From Tolypothrix brevis GSE-NOS-MK-07-07A (GTDB taxonomy: Bacteria > Cyanobacteriota > Cyanobacteriia > Cyanobacteriales > Nostocaceae), in assembly GCA_019358985.1 (NCBI GenBank), contig JAHHIJ010000004.1, positions 124,001 to 188,000 on the forward strand: 64,000 bases of DNA, in the 5' to 3' direction. Below are positions 54,116 to 64,000 of this stretch, one piece after another. The number at the start of each line of letters is the position of its first letter. Within the stretch, counting starts at the first letter, position 1. A program made the position numbers and the translations under genes. The notes below the pieces were generated by a model. It saw nothing but the letters and a program-made list of their open reading frames with translations, was not told the DNA's origin and did not search any database.

Positions 54116-55750
54116 TTAAAAAGGTGGTAATTCTTCAAGAATTGTAAACTGAATATGGTTAATCGCCAAATCACCGATCGCCACATCTTCTTTTGTCAGT
54201 CGAACACCTTTACTGCTCAAGCTTTCAAAGGTGACACCTTTGCCTATTTCAATATGATACCAGCATAAGCCCATAAAAAAGCGTGTGGGATAAGGACCGC
54301 GATCGCCAGTATCATCAGGATTTGATTCCATTGGCAACCAACCAATATTCGGCACGTAGAATTCTAACCAAACGTGATTAAAATCAGGTTGTAGCGGGAC
54401 ATTCTTATGTTCGCCTAAGGCAGGGCATTTATAACGCCCGACAGTGCGACAGGGGATATCATTTAAACGGCATAATGCAAGCAATACACCGACATATTCC
54501 CCACAAGAACCAATACCGCGTTCTAAAACTATATCTGGCGTATCGATGTATGGTTTAATGCCATATGATAATTGATCGTAAACGAAATTGCGGATACTGT
54601 ACATTTTCCGCAGCAAATTGGTTTCTGAACCAACTGCTTCATAAGCCGAGCGGCGGACTATGGTAGTATCCATTGATAAGTCGTCATCATCAACTAAGTA
54701 ACGACCTTGATATTCTGGTAATTCTTCCGGAGTATCTTCTACATCCTTGGGTGTGATACGATATTTAATACCCCGAACTTCTAAAAGTGCTTTCCAGCCA
54801 AATAGATGTCGTTCACCTGGGGTAAGAGTATCAAGTTTAAATACTGCCACACGTTGTCCGTCGATTTCTTCTTCTATAAAAGGCAACCCAATGGGTTCAA
54901 TGTGTTTTAGCTTTTGACGGTCAGTTTCTGAGGGTAGGGCAATTCGCCATTCTATATCTTGTAAATACACCTCTTCTAAGGGAGAAATTTCTTCAGCATA
55001 AGACATTTCTATCAGATAACCGTTAGAGAGGGCGTAGCGCTTATCTGGATCGTAATGGTAATGTAACGGGTGAATAAAAGTGCGATCGCGATAGGTCAAT
55101 TCATAACTCGGATCAGCATTTGGATTATCCCGGATATACGGCTCCTCTGAGGCATAAGCGACGAAAAGTGTTTCTTCGCCTGTTTCGCCATTTTTATGTA
55201 AACCAATGCCTGTAGGACATGCAAACGGCGTTAACACGCTAAATTGAACTTCTCCGGTAGCTCTGTCGATACAGTAAACTGTTTGCTCTATTGTGTCGCT
55301 AACCCAAAGAGTTTCTTGAGTAACTACCAAATTTTCGATTCCCACCCCAGGAGCATAAAATTTAGTAATCTCTTTTCGTGTCTCTCGGTCGAAAACCAGA
55401 ATACTGCCTAACTTTTGGCAGCTGACATAAACGGTTGATTCCCAAACAGCAACACCATCAGCCGGATAGGGTAATGTAACAAAATGCTCTAAACCTAAAG
55501 AATTCAGGTTACACAAATAAACATTGTTCTCCCGTGTTACCCACAGGGTATCTTCCCACACGGCAACACCTGTCACATCCCTAAATTCCTTGACTTGGTG
55601 AGAATTGAGAATTTTGGTATTGTCGGAAATAGGATCAATTTGCAGTAGATGCCCTTTGGCGCTGTCAATCGCGATGAGTGTATCTTGGATAAAGGCTATG
55701 CCAGATAAGGCAGCAGCACTAAGCGGTCGAATTGTTCTTTGTCTAAACAT
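54116..55750 (-). CDS. Beta-propeller plus transglutaminase-like protein
   Basis: 544 residues. The N-terminal ~190 residues are propeller-like repeats (VWEDTLWVTRENNVYLCNLN; GVAVWESTVYVSCQKLGSIL; VTQETLWVSDTIEQTVYCID). The C-terminal half is a transglutaminase/protease-like domain with Cys in RGIGSCGEYVGVLLALCRLN, His in PDFNHVWLEFYVPNIGWLPM and Asp in ESNPDDTGDRGPYP. No signal peptide. Such domains cross-link or cut proteins; substrate unknown. Confidence 0.85.
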   Translation of the reverse strand: MFRQRTIRPLSAAALSGIAFIQDTLIAIDSAKGHLLQIDPISDNTKILNSHQVKEFRDVTGVAVWEDTLWVTRENNVYLCNLNSLGLEHFVTLPYPADGVAVWESTVYVSCQKLGSILVFDRETRKEITKFYAPGVGIENLVVTQETLWVSDTIEQTVYCIDRATGEVQFSVLTPFACPTGIGLHKNGETGEETLFVAYASEEPYIRDNPNADPSYELTYRDRTFIHPLHYHYDPDKRYALSNGYLIEMSYAEEISPLEEVYLQDIEWRIALPSETDRQKLKHIEPIGLPFIEEEIDGQRVAVFKLDTLTPGERHLFGWKALLEVRGIKYRITPKDVEDTPEELPEYQGRYLVDDDDLSMDTTIVRRSAYEAVGSETNLLRKMYSIRNFVYDQLSYGIKPYIDTPDIVLERGIGSCGEYVGVLLALCRLNDIPCRTVGRYKCPALGEHKNVPLQPDFNHVWLEFYVPNIGWLPMESNPDDTGDRGPYPTRFFMGLCWYHIEIGKGVTFESLSSKGVRLTKEDVAIGDLAINHIQFTILEELPPF

Positions 55751-55756
55751 TTAAGG

Positions 55757-55803
55757 AGGAAGGGGGAAAGGGGAAAGGGGAAAGGGAAAGGGGGAAGGGG
55801 GGT
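55757..55803. repeat. Polypurine GGGGAAA tract
   Basis: GGAAGGGGGAAAGGGGAAAG, GGGAAAGGGAAAGGGGGAAG, GGGGG: at least six G-runs of 3-6 spaced by A-runs, directly before the minus-strand start of the transglutaminase gene. On that gene's sense strand it is a pyrimidine tract. Potential G-quadruplex. Confidence 0.75.
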
Positions 55804-55902
55804 AAGAAAAAAACTTTACTCTTTCTCAAGTAAAGTGCAAAATAAAATTTTGGACTCTTGTATAAGGTGTGAAATCACACTTTTTTTATCAGCAATAAGA
55901 CA

Positions 55903-56010
55903 TACAGCAGATTTCAGGTAAATAAAGTACATGTATAAAATCCCAAATCTTGTAGAGATGTAGCACTGCTACGTCTCTACGTGTATTCGATTAGAGTACG
56001 ATCTGCTGTA
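55903..56010. repeat. Family C repeat, full length
   Basis: TACAGCAGATTTCAGGTAAA, TAAAATCCCAAATCTTGTAG, AGATGTAGCACTGCTACGTC, TCTACGTGTATTCGATTAGA, GTACGATCTGCTGTA. Confidence 0.82.
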
Positions 56011-56149
56011 ATGCATTTTCACAATAAAAATCACTAAAATTGAGGAATTACACTTATACTAGGACAACCAATCAACAGTGTGAATGTAACGTTAGTTGAT
56101 GTTTTATCGCCATCACTAAGATTATGATCGAATTTTGTAAATATTTCCT

Positions 56150-59020
56150 GTGACCAATACGATGTCTGCTAATTCTTTGCCCGAAGGTGCCCCCGTTTGG
56201 CATAGTTTAGAAGTTAATAACGCGTTAGACCTGCTTGATAGTAATGCAGACTCTGGCTTAACCCCGGAAGAAGTTGAACAGCGGTTGCACAAATACGGCT
56301 CCAATGAACTAGAAGAAACTGGTGGTCGTAGTGCCTGGGAAATTCTACTTGATCAGTTCAAGAACATTATGTTGTTGATGCTGATTGCCGTAGCCTTGAT
56401 TTCTGGAGGTTTAGATTTCCTGGCTTTGCAATCGGGACAGCTTAAACCTGGTGAAGTACCATTTAAAGACACGATCGCTATCTTAGCAATTGTTATCCTC
56501 AATGGTATACTGGGCTATGTTCAAGAAGCCCGTGCAGAAAAAGCTCTTGCGGCTCTGAAAAAACTTTCTTCTCCACATGTGCGAGTCATCCGCTCTGGTA
56601 GACTACTAGATGTCGCCGGCAAGGATATTGTACCTGGTGATGTCATTTTCCTAGAAGCCGGGGTGCAGATAGCCGCAGATGGACGTTTAATCGAAGAGTC
56701 TAATTTGCAAATTCGAGAATCGGCACTAACCGGCGAAGCCGAAGCTGTAAATAAACAAGCTGTACTAATTTTACCAGAAGATACATCATTAGGCGATCGC
56801 CTGAATTTAGTCTTTCAAGGTACAGAAGTTGTCCAAGGACGAGCTAAAGTTCTGGTAACGAATACCGGAATGACAACAGAACTGGGGAAAATTGCCGCTT
56901 TGTTGCAGTCGGTAGAAAGTGAACCGACGCCTTTGCAGCAACGGATGACTCAATTAGGTAACGTTTTAGTTACTGGTTCTTTAATTTTAGTTGCCATCGT
57001 CATTGTTGGTGGTGTTATCGCCGCTAAAGGTTTTAGCAACCTCCAAGAACTTGTAGAAGTTTCTTTAAGTATGGCAGTGGCTGTAGTTCCCGAAGGTTTA
57101 CCCGCTGTAATTACCGTGACTTTAGCACTGGGAACTCAGCGGATGGTGAAGCGAAATGCTTTGATTCGCAAATTGCCAGCAGTGGAAACTTTAGGTTCTG
57201 TTACCACCATCTGCTCTGATAAAACTGGCACCCTAACTCAAAATAAAATGGTGGTGCAATCAGTTTATACCAACAACTCGTCCTTTCGCGTCACGGGTGA
57301 AGGGTATGATCCTACAGGGGATTTTCAGTTAAATGGTCAAAAAGTTTCCGTTGACCAATATCCGGAAATCCCCGCAATGCTTGTTGCCTGTGCCATTTGT
57401 AATGATTCGGTGCTGCAACAAGATAAAGGACAATGGATAATTTTAGGCGACCCGACAGAAGGTGCATTAGTCACTCTTGCCGGGAAAGCGGGTATTGAAA
57501 AAGACCAATGGAGTAGTAAATTACCGCGAGTTGCCGAATTTCCTTTTTCCTCAGAACGCAAGCGGATGAGTGTAATTACTCAAGTTGAGGAAGTTTCTAC
57601 AGGAGCATCGTCTTTAACGGCGGTTGATCCAGCGATCGCTCACATGTTAAACTCCGAACATTATTTAATGTTCACCAAAGGCTCACCAGAGTTGATTTTG
57701 GCACGTTCCACCCAACTTTATTTGGGCGATAAGTCAGCAGAATTAACCGACACCCTACGTAAACAAATTCTTGCCGAAAATGATAACATGGCGAGTAAAG
57801 GTTTGCGGGTGCTAGGTTTTGCCTACAAACCGTTGACAGAAGTACCACCATCAGGATCAGATGAAGCTTCCGAGCAACAATTAGTGTGGCTGGGATTGGT
57901 GGGAATGTTGGATGCACCGCGCCCAGAAGTGCGAGCCGCTGTGCAAGAATGTCGAGATGCAGGAATTCGTCCGGTAATGATCACCGGCGATCACCAATTA
58001 ACAGCAAGAGCCATCGCTACCGATTTAGGAATTGCCAAAGAAGGCGATAGAGTCCTCACCGGTCAAGAATTGCAACGCATGAGCGACCAAGAACTAGAGC
58101 AAAATGTAGACTTGGTAAGCATTTACGCACGAGTAGCTCCAGAACACAAACTGCGAATTGTTCAAGCATTGCAGCGTCGGGGTCGATTTGTGGCGATGAC
58201 AGGCGATGGTGTTAACGATGCCCCCGCCCTCAAACAAGCTGATATCGGTATCGCGATGGGCATCACAGGCACTGATGTGAGTAAAGAAGCCAGTGACATG
58301 GTATTACTTGATGACAACTTTGCCACCATTGTTGCTGCTACCAAAGAAGGTAGAGTTGTATATACCAACATTCGCCGCTTTATTAAATACATCTTAGGTA
58401 GTAACATTGGCGAAGTTCTCACCATTGCCGCTTCACCATTACTCGGTTTGGGAGGAGTTCCCCTAACACCGTTACAAATTTTATGGATGAACTTAGTTAC
58501 AGACGGTTTACCAGCTTTAGCCTTAGCTGTGGAACCTCCAGAACCAGATGTAATGCAGCGTCCACCTTTTAGTCCCAAAGAAAGTATTTTTGACAGGGGA
58601 TTAGGTTCTTATATGATTCGCATTGGGATTATCTTCGCGATCATCTCGATTACTTTGATGTGGTGGGCTTACAATCATACCCATGCACCTGAGTATACAG
58701 GCGATCGCGAAACTTGGAAAACAATGGTGTTTACAACATTATGTCTTGCTCAGATGGGTCATGCGATCGCTATTCGCTCTAACAATCGACTGACCATAGA
58801 AATGAATCCCTTTTCTAATATCTTTGTATTGGGAGCGGTGATTGTCACAACAATTTTGCAGTTGATGTTAGTATACGTTCCACCCCTGCGAGATTTCTTT
58901 GGTACTCACTATCTCAATTTACAAGAATTAGGGGTTTGCGTCGGCTTTAGTGCTTTGATGTTTGTCTGGATTGAAGGAGAGAAAATTTTCTTCCGATTAA
59001 TGGGTAGGAAAGTCGTTTAG
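56150..59020 (+). CDS. Cation-translocating P-type ATPase (P2A, PacL/SERCA-like)
   Basis: 956 residues from GTG 56150 (ATG 56162 is possible). N-terminal cation-ATPase domain ([20 protein letters not shown]), actuator with [13 protein letters not shown], transmembrane PEGL ([20 protein letters not shown]), phosphorylation site Asp357 in [14 protein letters not shown], nucleotide domain [21 protein letters not shown] and the hinge [20 protein letters not shown]. Six further C-terminal helices with [20 protein letters not shown]. Likely exports Ca2+ or a similar cation from the cytoplasm. Confidence 0.93.
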   Translation: MTNTMSANSLPEGAPVWHSLEVNNALDLLDSNADSGLTPEEVEQRLHKYGSNELEETGGRSAWEILLDQFKNIMLLMLIAVALISGGLDFLALQSGQLKPGEVPFKDTIAILAIVILNGILGYVQEARAEKALAALKKLSSPHVRVIRSGRLLDVAGKDIVPGDVIFLEAGVQIAADGRLIEESNLQIRESALTGEAEAVNKQAVLILPEDTSLGDRLNLVFQGTEVVQGRAKVLVTNTGMTTELGKIAALLQSVESEPTPLQQRMTQLGNVLVTGSLILVAIVIVGGVIAAKGFSNLQELVEVSLSMAVAVVPEGLPAVITVTLALGTQRMVKRNALIRKLPAVETLGSVTTICSDKTGTLTQNKMVVQSVYTNNSSFRVTGEGYDPTGDFQLNGQKVSVDQYPEIPAMLVACAICNDSVLQQDKGQWIILGDPTEGALVTLAGKAGIEKDQWSSKLPRVAEFPFSSERKRMSVITQVEEVSTGASSLTAVDPAIAHMLNSEHYLMFTKGSPELILARSTQLYLGDKSAELTDTLRKQILAENDNMASKGLRVLGFAYKPLTEVPPSGSDEASEQQLVWLGLVGMLDAPRPEVRAAVQECRDAGIRPVMITGDHQLTARAIATDLGIAKEGDRVLTGQELQRMSDQELEQNVDLVSIYARVAPEHKLRIVQALQRRGRFVAMTGDGVNDAPALKQADIGIAMGITGTDVSKEASDMVLLDDNFATIVAATKEGRVVYTNIRRFIKYILGSNIGEVLTIAASPLLGLGGVPLTPLQILWMNLVTDGLPALALAVEPPEPDVMQRPPFSPKESIFDRGLGSYMIRIGIIFAIISITLMWWAYNHTHAPEYTGDRETWKTMVFTTLCLAQMGHAIAIRSNNRLTIEMNPFSNIFVLGAVIVTTILQLMLVYVPPLRDFFGTHYLNLQELGVCVGFSALMFVWIEGEKIFFRLMGRKVV

Positions 59021-59271
59021 GAGAAGTGGGGAGTAGGGGAGTGGAGGAGACAAGGGGGACAAGGGAGACAAGGATAATTCGGCGTTGCTGATTTCATGTA
59101 TGACGCAGGATTTTACGTAATACCAAAATCCTTGATTAGACGTAGCACTGCTACGTCTCTACATCCAGATTCATACCTCAATTCAGCAACGCTGATAATT
59201 CAAAATTTAATACTCTCCCCCTGCTCCCCCCTCTCCCTGCTCCCCCCTCTCCCTGCTCCCCCCTCTCCCCT
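59021..59271. repeat. Low-complexity and family A repeat gap before recF
   Basis: G-rich AGTGGGGAGTAGGGGAGTGG and tandem GGGGGACAAGGGAGACAAGG (to ~59072), then a family A element in reverse (59091-59192: GGCGTTGCTGATTTCATGTA ... CAATTCAGCAACGCTG), then three tandem 14-base CTCCCTGCTCCCCC units (59214-59270) that reach the base before the recF ATG. Confidence 0.8.
59091..59192. repeat. Family A element, reverse orientation
   Basis: GGCGTTGCTGATTTCATGTA, TGACGCAGGATTTTACGTAA, TACCAAAATCCTTGATTAGA, CGTAGCACTGCTACGTCTCT, ACATCCAGATTCATACCTCA, ATTCAGCAACGCT: the near reverse complement of 2872-2984, including the same GATTAGACG arm variant. Confidence 0.85.
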
Positions 59272-60378
59272 ATGTACCTCAAAACCATTCATCTGCGACA
59301 ATTTCGCAACTATAAAGAGCAGCAGGTTGATTTTACTGCTGCTAAAACTATTTTGGTGGGCAATAATGCTCAGGGAAAGTCGAATTTGTTGGAAGCGGTG
59401 GAATTGTTAGCGACATTGCGATCGCATAGAATGGCACGCGATCGTGATTTAATACAAGATGGGGAAGTTGCATCTCAAATTAATGCCACTTTAGAGCGAC
59501 AAACTGGGATTAGCGATCTAACTTTAACTTTACGTCGCAATGGTCGCCGCACGGTTGCTTTGAATAGCGAGAATTTACGGCGTCAGATGGATTTTCTCGG
59601 TGTGTTGAATGCGGTGCAATTTTCTAGTTTGGATTTGGAATTGGTGCGCGGTGGTCCGGAAAATCGGCGAAACTGGTTAGATACGCTTTTAATTCAACTT
59701 GAACCAATTTACGCTCACATTTTGCAGCAATATAATCAAGTGTTGCGACAGCGTAATGCTTTTTTGAAACAACATCAAGACTCAGAACTTGCCTTGTGGG
59801 ATGCACAATTAGCTACCACGGGGACACGAGTAATTAGAAGACGCGATCGCGCTTTACAACGATTAGCACCCATTGCTCAAGCTTGGCACGCTACCATTAG
59901 CGGTAGTACAGAAATCTTACAAATTAATTACGTTCCTAGTGTTCCTTTAGACCAAAATCATCCCGAACAAATACAGCAAGCTTTTTTAGACAAAATTCAG
60001 CTTCGCTCTGTTGCCGAACTTCGTCAAGGCACAACCCTTGTCGGTCCCCACCGCGACGAAGTAGAATTAATTATCAATCAAACACCCGCTCGTCAATACG
60101 GTTCTCAAGGTCAACAAAGAACGCTGGTACTAGCTTTAAAACTAGCAGAATTACAACTAATTGAAGAAGTCGTTGGAGAACCACCACTATTATTACTTGA
60201 TGATGTTCTTGCTGAGTTAGATCCATCCAGGCAAAATCAATTACTTGATGCTATTCAAGACCGTTTTCAGACTTTAATTACTACAACTCACCTCGGTTCT
60301 TTTGATTCTCAATGGCTAAATTCTTCGCAAATTCTTTTCGTTAAAGCAGGAGAAATATCATCCACATCCGCTTTTTAG
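59272..60378 (+). CDS. recF: DNA replication and repair protein RecF
   Basis: 368 residues, standard length. SMC-like ATPase: [20 protein letters not shown], Walker [25 protein letters not shown], the signature region [20 protein letters not shown], and Walker B/D-loop [16 protein letters not shown]. RecF helps load RecA at gaps with RecO/RecR. No Shine-Dalgarno sequence: a pyrimidine repeat reaches the start codon. Confidence 0.95.
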   Translation: MYLKTIHLRQFRNYKEQQVDFTAAKTILVGNNAQGKSNLLEAVELLATLRSHRMARDRDLIQDGEVASQINATLERQTGISDLTLTLRRNGRRTVALNSENLRRQMDFLGVLNAVQFSSLDLELVRGGPENRRNWLDTLLIQLEPIYAHILQQYNQVLRQRNAFLKQHQDSELALWDAQLATTGTRVIRRRDRALQRLAPIAQAWHATISGSTEILQINYVPSVPLDQNHPEQIQQAFLDKIQLRSVAELRQGTTLVGPHRDEVELIINQTPARQYGSQGQQRTLVLALKLAELQLIEEVVGEPPLLLLDDVLAELDPSRQNQLLDAIQDRFQTLITTTHLGSFDSQWLNSSQILFVKAGEISSTSAF

Positions 60379-60403
60379 TCACTGAAAATAAGAAATCTTC
60401 TTT

Positions 60404-60462
60404 CGTAGTAAGGGCTTCAGCCCTTATAATCAAAGTTATGAGCGGTAAACCGCTCACTACGA
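60404..60462. repeat. Inverted repeat CGTAGTAAGGGCTTCAGCCC ... CGCTCACTACG
   Basis: TTCGTAGTAAGGGCTTCAGC then CCTTATAA is one hairpin, and GAGCGGTAAACCGCTCACTA then CGAA another. The outer ends TTCGTAGT/ACTACGAA also pair. A small interspersed element after recF. Confidence 0.7.
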
Positions 60463-60590
60463 ATACACAATACCCTAATCAGGTATATTTTACGGACTAA
60501 CTTAGAAATTGCTGTAATCATATTGTATATTATAAGTAAAAAAATAATAGTTATTGTTTATTTCAGTTAAATTTACTGACGGTTCCAAAC

Positions 60591-61004
60591 ATGCCTAAAA
60601 GCAATTATTTTGTCGAAAAAAATGAAATTGCATCCTTAGGTGCATCATTGCGAAGAATTGAGCAAAAGATACTAAAACAAAGTAAAAAAGGAGATATTAG
60701 CAGAGTTTGGTTTCAAGGAGAAGAACCCTATTTTGATATTTTTTTTGAATTAAAAGACGATGAAATAGCCTGGTTTCAATTTACTTTACGCGGTAGATCG
60801 ATTTCTTGGGATAGCAAAACACCAGGCTGGCAAACAGGCACTACCAATGAATTAAAAATAGATGATGTGAGTTTTTATGCAGCTAGTAAAACAATTGAAA
60901 ATGATACGAAACTCGACAATGAGTTAATAAATTTAGTCCAGTCAATACTGGAAACTAGAGCAGAAGAAACTATTTTTGCTAAAGCACTTGCTTTGTTTAA
61001 TTAG
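60591..61004 (+). CDS. Hypothetical protein
   Basis: 137 residues, soluble. EIASLGASLRRIEQKILKQS then KKGDISRVWFQGEEPYFDIF, FFELKDDEIAWFQFTLRGRS and ISWDSKTPGWQTGTTNEL show a mixed alpha/beta pattern, ending in a helix (LDNELINLVQSILETRAEET). No family recognised. No strong ribosome site; alone between recF and mgtC. Confidence 0.62.
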   Translation: MPKSNYFVEKNEIASLGASLRRIEQKILKQSKKGDISRVWFQGEEPYFDIFFELKDDEIAWFQFTLRGRSISWDSKTPGWQTGTTNELKIDDVSFYAASKTIENDTKLDNELINLVQSILETRAEETIFAKALALFN

Positions 61005-61137
61005 TGAAAATTGAAATGGCATAAGAGGATGTTTTAAAAGTCCTCTTGTCAGTATCAAAACGTTCTAGATCCCCATCCAATTTCTTCCACGGCAGATGCT
61101 ACAACGCGGGAAACCCGCGCAACGCACTGCCTCCCCT

Positions 61138-61701
61138 TTACCCCTTTTCATGAATATCTTGATTTGTGTCTGTCCGCTCATTTTCCTCAATTGGGGGAAT
61201 TTCCAGCAGAGAAATATCTTCCTGTTGATGTTTGACTTTTAAGTAATAACGTTTTTCTAATCTTTTAAAAAGGTTGAGAACCAAAAAAGTCAGTACAACA
61301 GCAATTAATCCTAACTGCCATAAACCACATCCAGCGACAATTCCCAAAGCAGCCGAAACCCAAATAGCTGCTGCTGATGTCAACCCGTGAACTTGAGAGC
61401 TATGTGATTTTTGGGAAGATTGACGTACAATTTCCCCCCCACCAAGAAATCCTACACCAGTTGTAATTCCTTGAATGATGCGACTTAAAGAATTATTATC
61501 TGGTTGAGTCGTATTTGTGAGCAGAGGTATGAGAGTGAACACCGCTGAACCAAAACATACCAACATATGAGTTCTTAAACCAGCGGGTTTGCGCTTGAGT
61601 TGTCGTTCTAAGCCGATAATTGCCCCAAAAAGCAAAGCGAGGCATAGCCGGAAAGTGATATTTAGCCAATCATTGGGCAAAAGGTAGTAAGTGCTTAACA
61701 A
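61138..61701 (-). CDS. MgtC/SapB family membrane protein
   Basis: 187 residues with about five helices. Family motif GLERQLKRKPAGLRTHMLVC, FGSAVFTLIP, RIIQGITTGVGFLGGGEIVR, VHGLTSAAAIWVSAALGIVA. C-terminal cytoplasmic tail rich in Glu (QEDISLLEIPPIEENERTDT). Roles in Mg2+ stress or ATP synthase control are known for MgtC itself; this member's role is open. Confidence 0.88.
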   Translation of the reverse strand: MLSTYYLLPNDWLNITFRLCLALLFGAIIGLERQLKRKPAGLRTHMLVCFGSAVFTLIPLLTNTTQPDNNSLSRIIQGITTGVGFLGGGEIVRQSSQKSHSSQVHGLTSAAAIWVSAALGIVAGCGLWQLGLIAVVLTFLVLNLFKRLEKRYYLKVKHQQEDISLLEIPPIEENERTDTNQDIHEKG

Positions 61702-61817
61702 TGCTTATATTTTTAGAGAAAAAATTATTTTATATTCTATTTTAATTATTAAAATACTCCCATGTGCAATTATATAAATTAACTAAACCCCCTTTTGCCG
61801 GAGGTACAGGAGGAATC

Positions 61818-61844
61818 GTAGAGACGTTCCGTCGGAACCGTCTA
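61818..61844. repeat. Palindromic core, GTTCCGTCGGAA variant
   Basis: TAGAGACGTTCCGTCGGAAC then CGTCTATA. The right arm carries an extra C and CTATA for CTCTAC, so it is a decayed copy. Confidence 0.7.
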
Positions 61845-61987
61845 TATGTCAAATTATCGCGCTTTCTCTGCAACATTCAGGAGGAAGAGCGAAGGTAATA
61901 AGTAGATCGAATCTAACAAACTACCACAAGATGACACCCGTAGTTACATGACAACTGACAAATAAAAACTGACAAATAACAATTTGA

Positions 61988-64000
61988 GTGGATAAACTCT
62001 ACTGGCTTGACCAAATTAAACTGCAAGACCGCACCAAAGTTGGTGATAAAGCCTTTCACTTGGGCAGAATTATGCAGCGTGGCTACCCGGTGAAGCCTGG
62101 TTTTATAGTGGGTGCAGAAGTGTTGCGGCAATTTCTGGAAACTCTCAATAGTTCAGAGGCTTTAGTTGCTGATTTGCCTTATTCTTCATTACACCTAGAT
62201 GTGAATAATTGGCGTCAACTGCAACAGGTGGCTAGTCATTTACATCAGGAAATTATCGCGGCAACTGTACCATCAAAGTGGGTGAATAAAATTCTGGAAG
62301 CAGCTAAGGAATGGAAAACTGCGTGTTTAATTTTTCGACCTAGTTTGGCGATACCGACTGCAACGCATGGAGTTGGGAATATATCTGGGTTGTTGGAGTC
62401 GCAAATTTGCCGTTGTGAATATGAAGCGATCGCTTTGGCATTAAAATACACTTGGAGCCAATTATTTCGTGCCAAAAGTTTACTATATTGGCAACGTTTA
62501 GGAATTGACCTGCGACAAATTAATTTAGCAGTTTTGGTGCAACCAATTGAAAATGCACTCGCTAGCGGTTTACTCAATTCCAACTCAAGAGGATGGGATA
62601 TTGAAGCAACTTGGGGATTGGGAATATCACTGCAACAGGGCGAAGTTCAGCCCGATGTATACTACATTCAACGGGAAATTGGCGTTATTAAAGAACAGCA
62701 ACTGGGCAATAAAATGCTTGCTTATGGTCTTAATGCACCTACAGATTCTTTGGCGCTAGATAATACTTGTTTGGTGACACATTTGCTTGAGTCATCTCAA
62801 CAAAAACAGTACGCTTTACAAGAAGAATATTTACAACAATTAATTGAACTGGCGAATTTACTTGAAAATGAACTTGGTAGAAATTATACCGTTGAGTGGA
62901 CTATCTCTGAGGAATTTCCAACCCCAAAGCTTTATCTGATAAAAGTTAGCGCTCCTCAATTTGCGGTTTCCAACACACACTTACTCAAGGGAATAGGAGC
63001 GGGTACGGGACGTGTGACAGCGACAGCTTATGTGGTAAACTCCCTTTCATCACCAGAACAACTACCTAAAGGGGTGATTTTGGTTGCACAAGCGATCGCT
63101 CCTGATTGGCTACCGTTATTGCAACAAGTCATCGGTATTATCACAGAGAAAGGAGGATTGACTAGTCATGCGGCAATTCTTGCTAGAGAGTTGGGTATCC
63201 CAGCTGTAGTCAGCGCAAAAGATGCTACCACTTTAATTAAAACAGGCGATCGCCTACTTTTGGATGGTGACAGGGGAGAAGTTTATCGCGTCAGAAAAGA
63301 TGATGCGGAAAGTCAGGAAGTCCCCCTTATTACCCAAGCGGCACCAAAGCACAAAGCGCAACAGTCTCAACTGGGCAACTTCAGAACGGAACCTTTTGTC
63401 TCTGATTCCCCTATTTTTTTATCACCGCATCTACCCATGATTGCTACACAGTTGCTGGTTAATTTAAGTCAGCCCAGCCTGATAGAGCAGGTGCAAAGTT
63501 TGCCTCTAGATGGGGTAGGATTGTTACGCTCAGAATTGATGGTATTAACAATACTCGAAGGACAACATCCTAGTAGTTGGCTTTCTAGCGGACGTAAGGC
63601 ACAATTATTAGAGCTATGGTCTGAGCAGATAATGCAGTTTGTTCGTGCGTTTGCACCACGACCAGTTTTTTATCGTTCTTTAGATTGGCGATCGCACGAA
63701 TTGACATCATTTAGTCATTATATACCATCTTCGCAACAGTCGATGTTAGGTGAACGTGGCACTTTTGCTTATTTGCAAAGTTCCGCAGTTTTTGAGTTGG
63801 AACTTGAAGCAATAGCGGCAATACAGCAAGCAGACTACAACAATATTCATTTAATATTGCCTTTTGTTCGCACTGTGGAAGAGTTTTCTTTTTGTCGTCA
63901 AAAAGTTGAGTCAGCCGGCTTAACTCAAAAGCCACAATTTCAACTCTGGATTATGGCAGAAGTGCCAAGTGTGCTATTTTTATTACCAGAATATGTGAAA
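61988..64000 (+). CDS. PEP synthase-like protein (PEP-utilising family), 3' truncated by the window
   Basis: At least 671 residues from GTG 61988, right after an in-frame TGA; the frame is open to the end. N-terminal ATP-binding domain in divergent form (VGDKAFHLGRIMQRGYPVKP then GF; IFRPSLAIPTATHGVGNISG in place of the usual VRSSATAEDLP motif). Phosphohistidine domain EKGGLTSHAAILARELGIPA with His394, then the PEP-binding barrel (GVGLLRSELM, YRSLDWRSHE, LGERG). PEP synthase makes PEP from pyruvate and ATP. The changed ATP-site residues leave the exact reaction open. Confidence 0.82.
   Translation, partial: MDKLYWLDQIKLQDRTKVGDKAFHLGRIMQRGYPVKPGFIVGAEVLRQFLETLNSSEALVADLPYSSLHLDVNNWRQLQQVASHLHQEIIAATVPSKWVNKILEAAKEWKTACLIFRPSLAIPTATHGVGNISGLLESQICRCEYEAIALALKYTWSQLFRAKSLLYWQRLGIDLRQINLAVLVQPIENALASGLLNSNSRGWDIEATWGLGISLQQGEVQPDVYYIQREIGVIKEQQLGNKMLAYGLNAPTDSLALDNTCLVTHLLESSQQKQYALQEEYLQQLIELANLLENELGRNYTVEWTISEEFPTPKLYLIKVSAPQFAVSNTHLLKGIGAGTGRVTATAYVVNSLSSPEQLPKGVILVAQAIAPDWLPLLQQVIGIITEKGGLTSHAAILARELGIPAVVSAKDATTLIKTGDRLLLDGDRGEVYRVRKDDAESQEVPLITQAAPKHKAQQSQLGNFRTEPFVSDSPIFLSPHLPMIATQLLVNLSQPSLIEQVQSLPLDGVGLLRSELMVLTILEGQHPSSWLSSGRKAQLLELWSEQIMQFVRAFAPRPVFYRSLDWRSHELTSFSHYIPSSQQSMLGERGTFAYLQSSAVFELELEAIAAIQQADYNNIHLILPFVRTVEEFSFCRQKVESAGLTQKPQFQLWIMAEVPSVLFLLPEYVK

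Overview
The window comes from a filamentous, probably heterocyst-forming cyanobacterium. The evidence is the density of HIP1 octamers (GCGATCGC), phycobilisome genes (nblA and a CpcS/CpeS-type lyase), psb34, a HetP-family protein, a cyanobacterial PEP-CTERM protein, an sbtA-sbtB bicarbonate module, and a large load of small palindromic repeats built around GTAGAGACG...CGTCTCTAC. No rRNA, tRNA or CRISPR array was recognised.

Layout. 1-2.4 kb: 5'-truncated GH116 glycosidase. 3.4-27.2 kb: a peptide natural-product (RiPP) island. It holds two C39-peptidase ABC exporters, each with an N-terminal cyclic-nucleotide-binding-like region; the first has a damaged ATPase domain. It also holds a HlyD-type adaptor, two parvulin-type foldases, a small HTH-like protein, five precursors sharing a DLxYL(E/D) leader (four ending in GG), a TPR/GT41 (SPINDLY-like) glycosyltransferase placed among the precursors, and a microviridin-type set: a multi-core precursor plus MdnB- and MdnC-like ATP-grasp ligases. 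A HetP-family gene also lies here. The simplest model is that peptides are made with a common leader, modified by the glycosyltransferase or the ATP-grasp pair, cleaved at the double glycine by C39 domains and exported through ABC/HlyD. The link between glycosyltransferase and precursors is inference from position.

27.2-31.4 kb: PEP-CTERM protein, a 102-bp copy of part of mdnC, a DUF92 phytyl-phosphate-kinase-like protein, then nblA (antenna degradation) divergent from a bilin lyase gene that overlaps a metallopeptidase-like gene. 32-35.4 kb: inorganic carbon module, with the first ~30 codons of a BicA-like SulP gene, then sbtA, sbtB and an NhaS3-like Na+/H+ antiporter, the last two each followed by a strong hairpin. 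35.8-64 kb: mostly housekeeping genes (pyruvate dehydrogenase E2, YlqD-like, acyl-ACP synthetase, Uma2-type nuclease, hicBA, GNAT, recQ, DUF1499, psb34, DUF427, mltA, GT39, cofH, a propeller/transglutaminase protein, a P-type Ca2+-ATPase, recF, MgtC-like, and a 3'-truncated PEP synthase-like gene).

Gaps between genes are filled with at least five families of short repeats. The same palindromic core is nested in three different flanking contexts, and its arms change in a compensated way between copies. Several repeats touch coding sequence: one supplies the stop codon of the glycosyltransferase, and a low-complexity tract lies in frame inside the GT39 gene.
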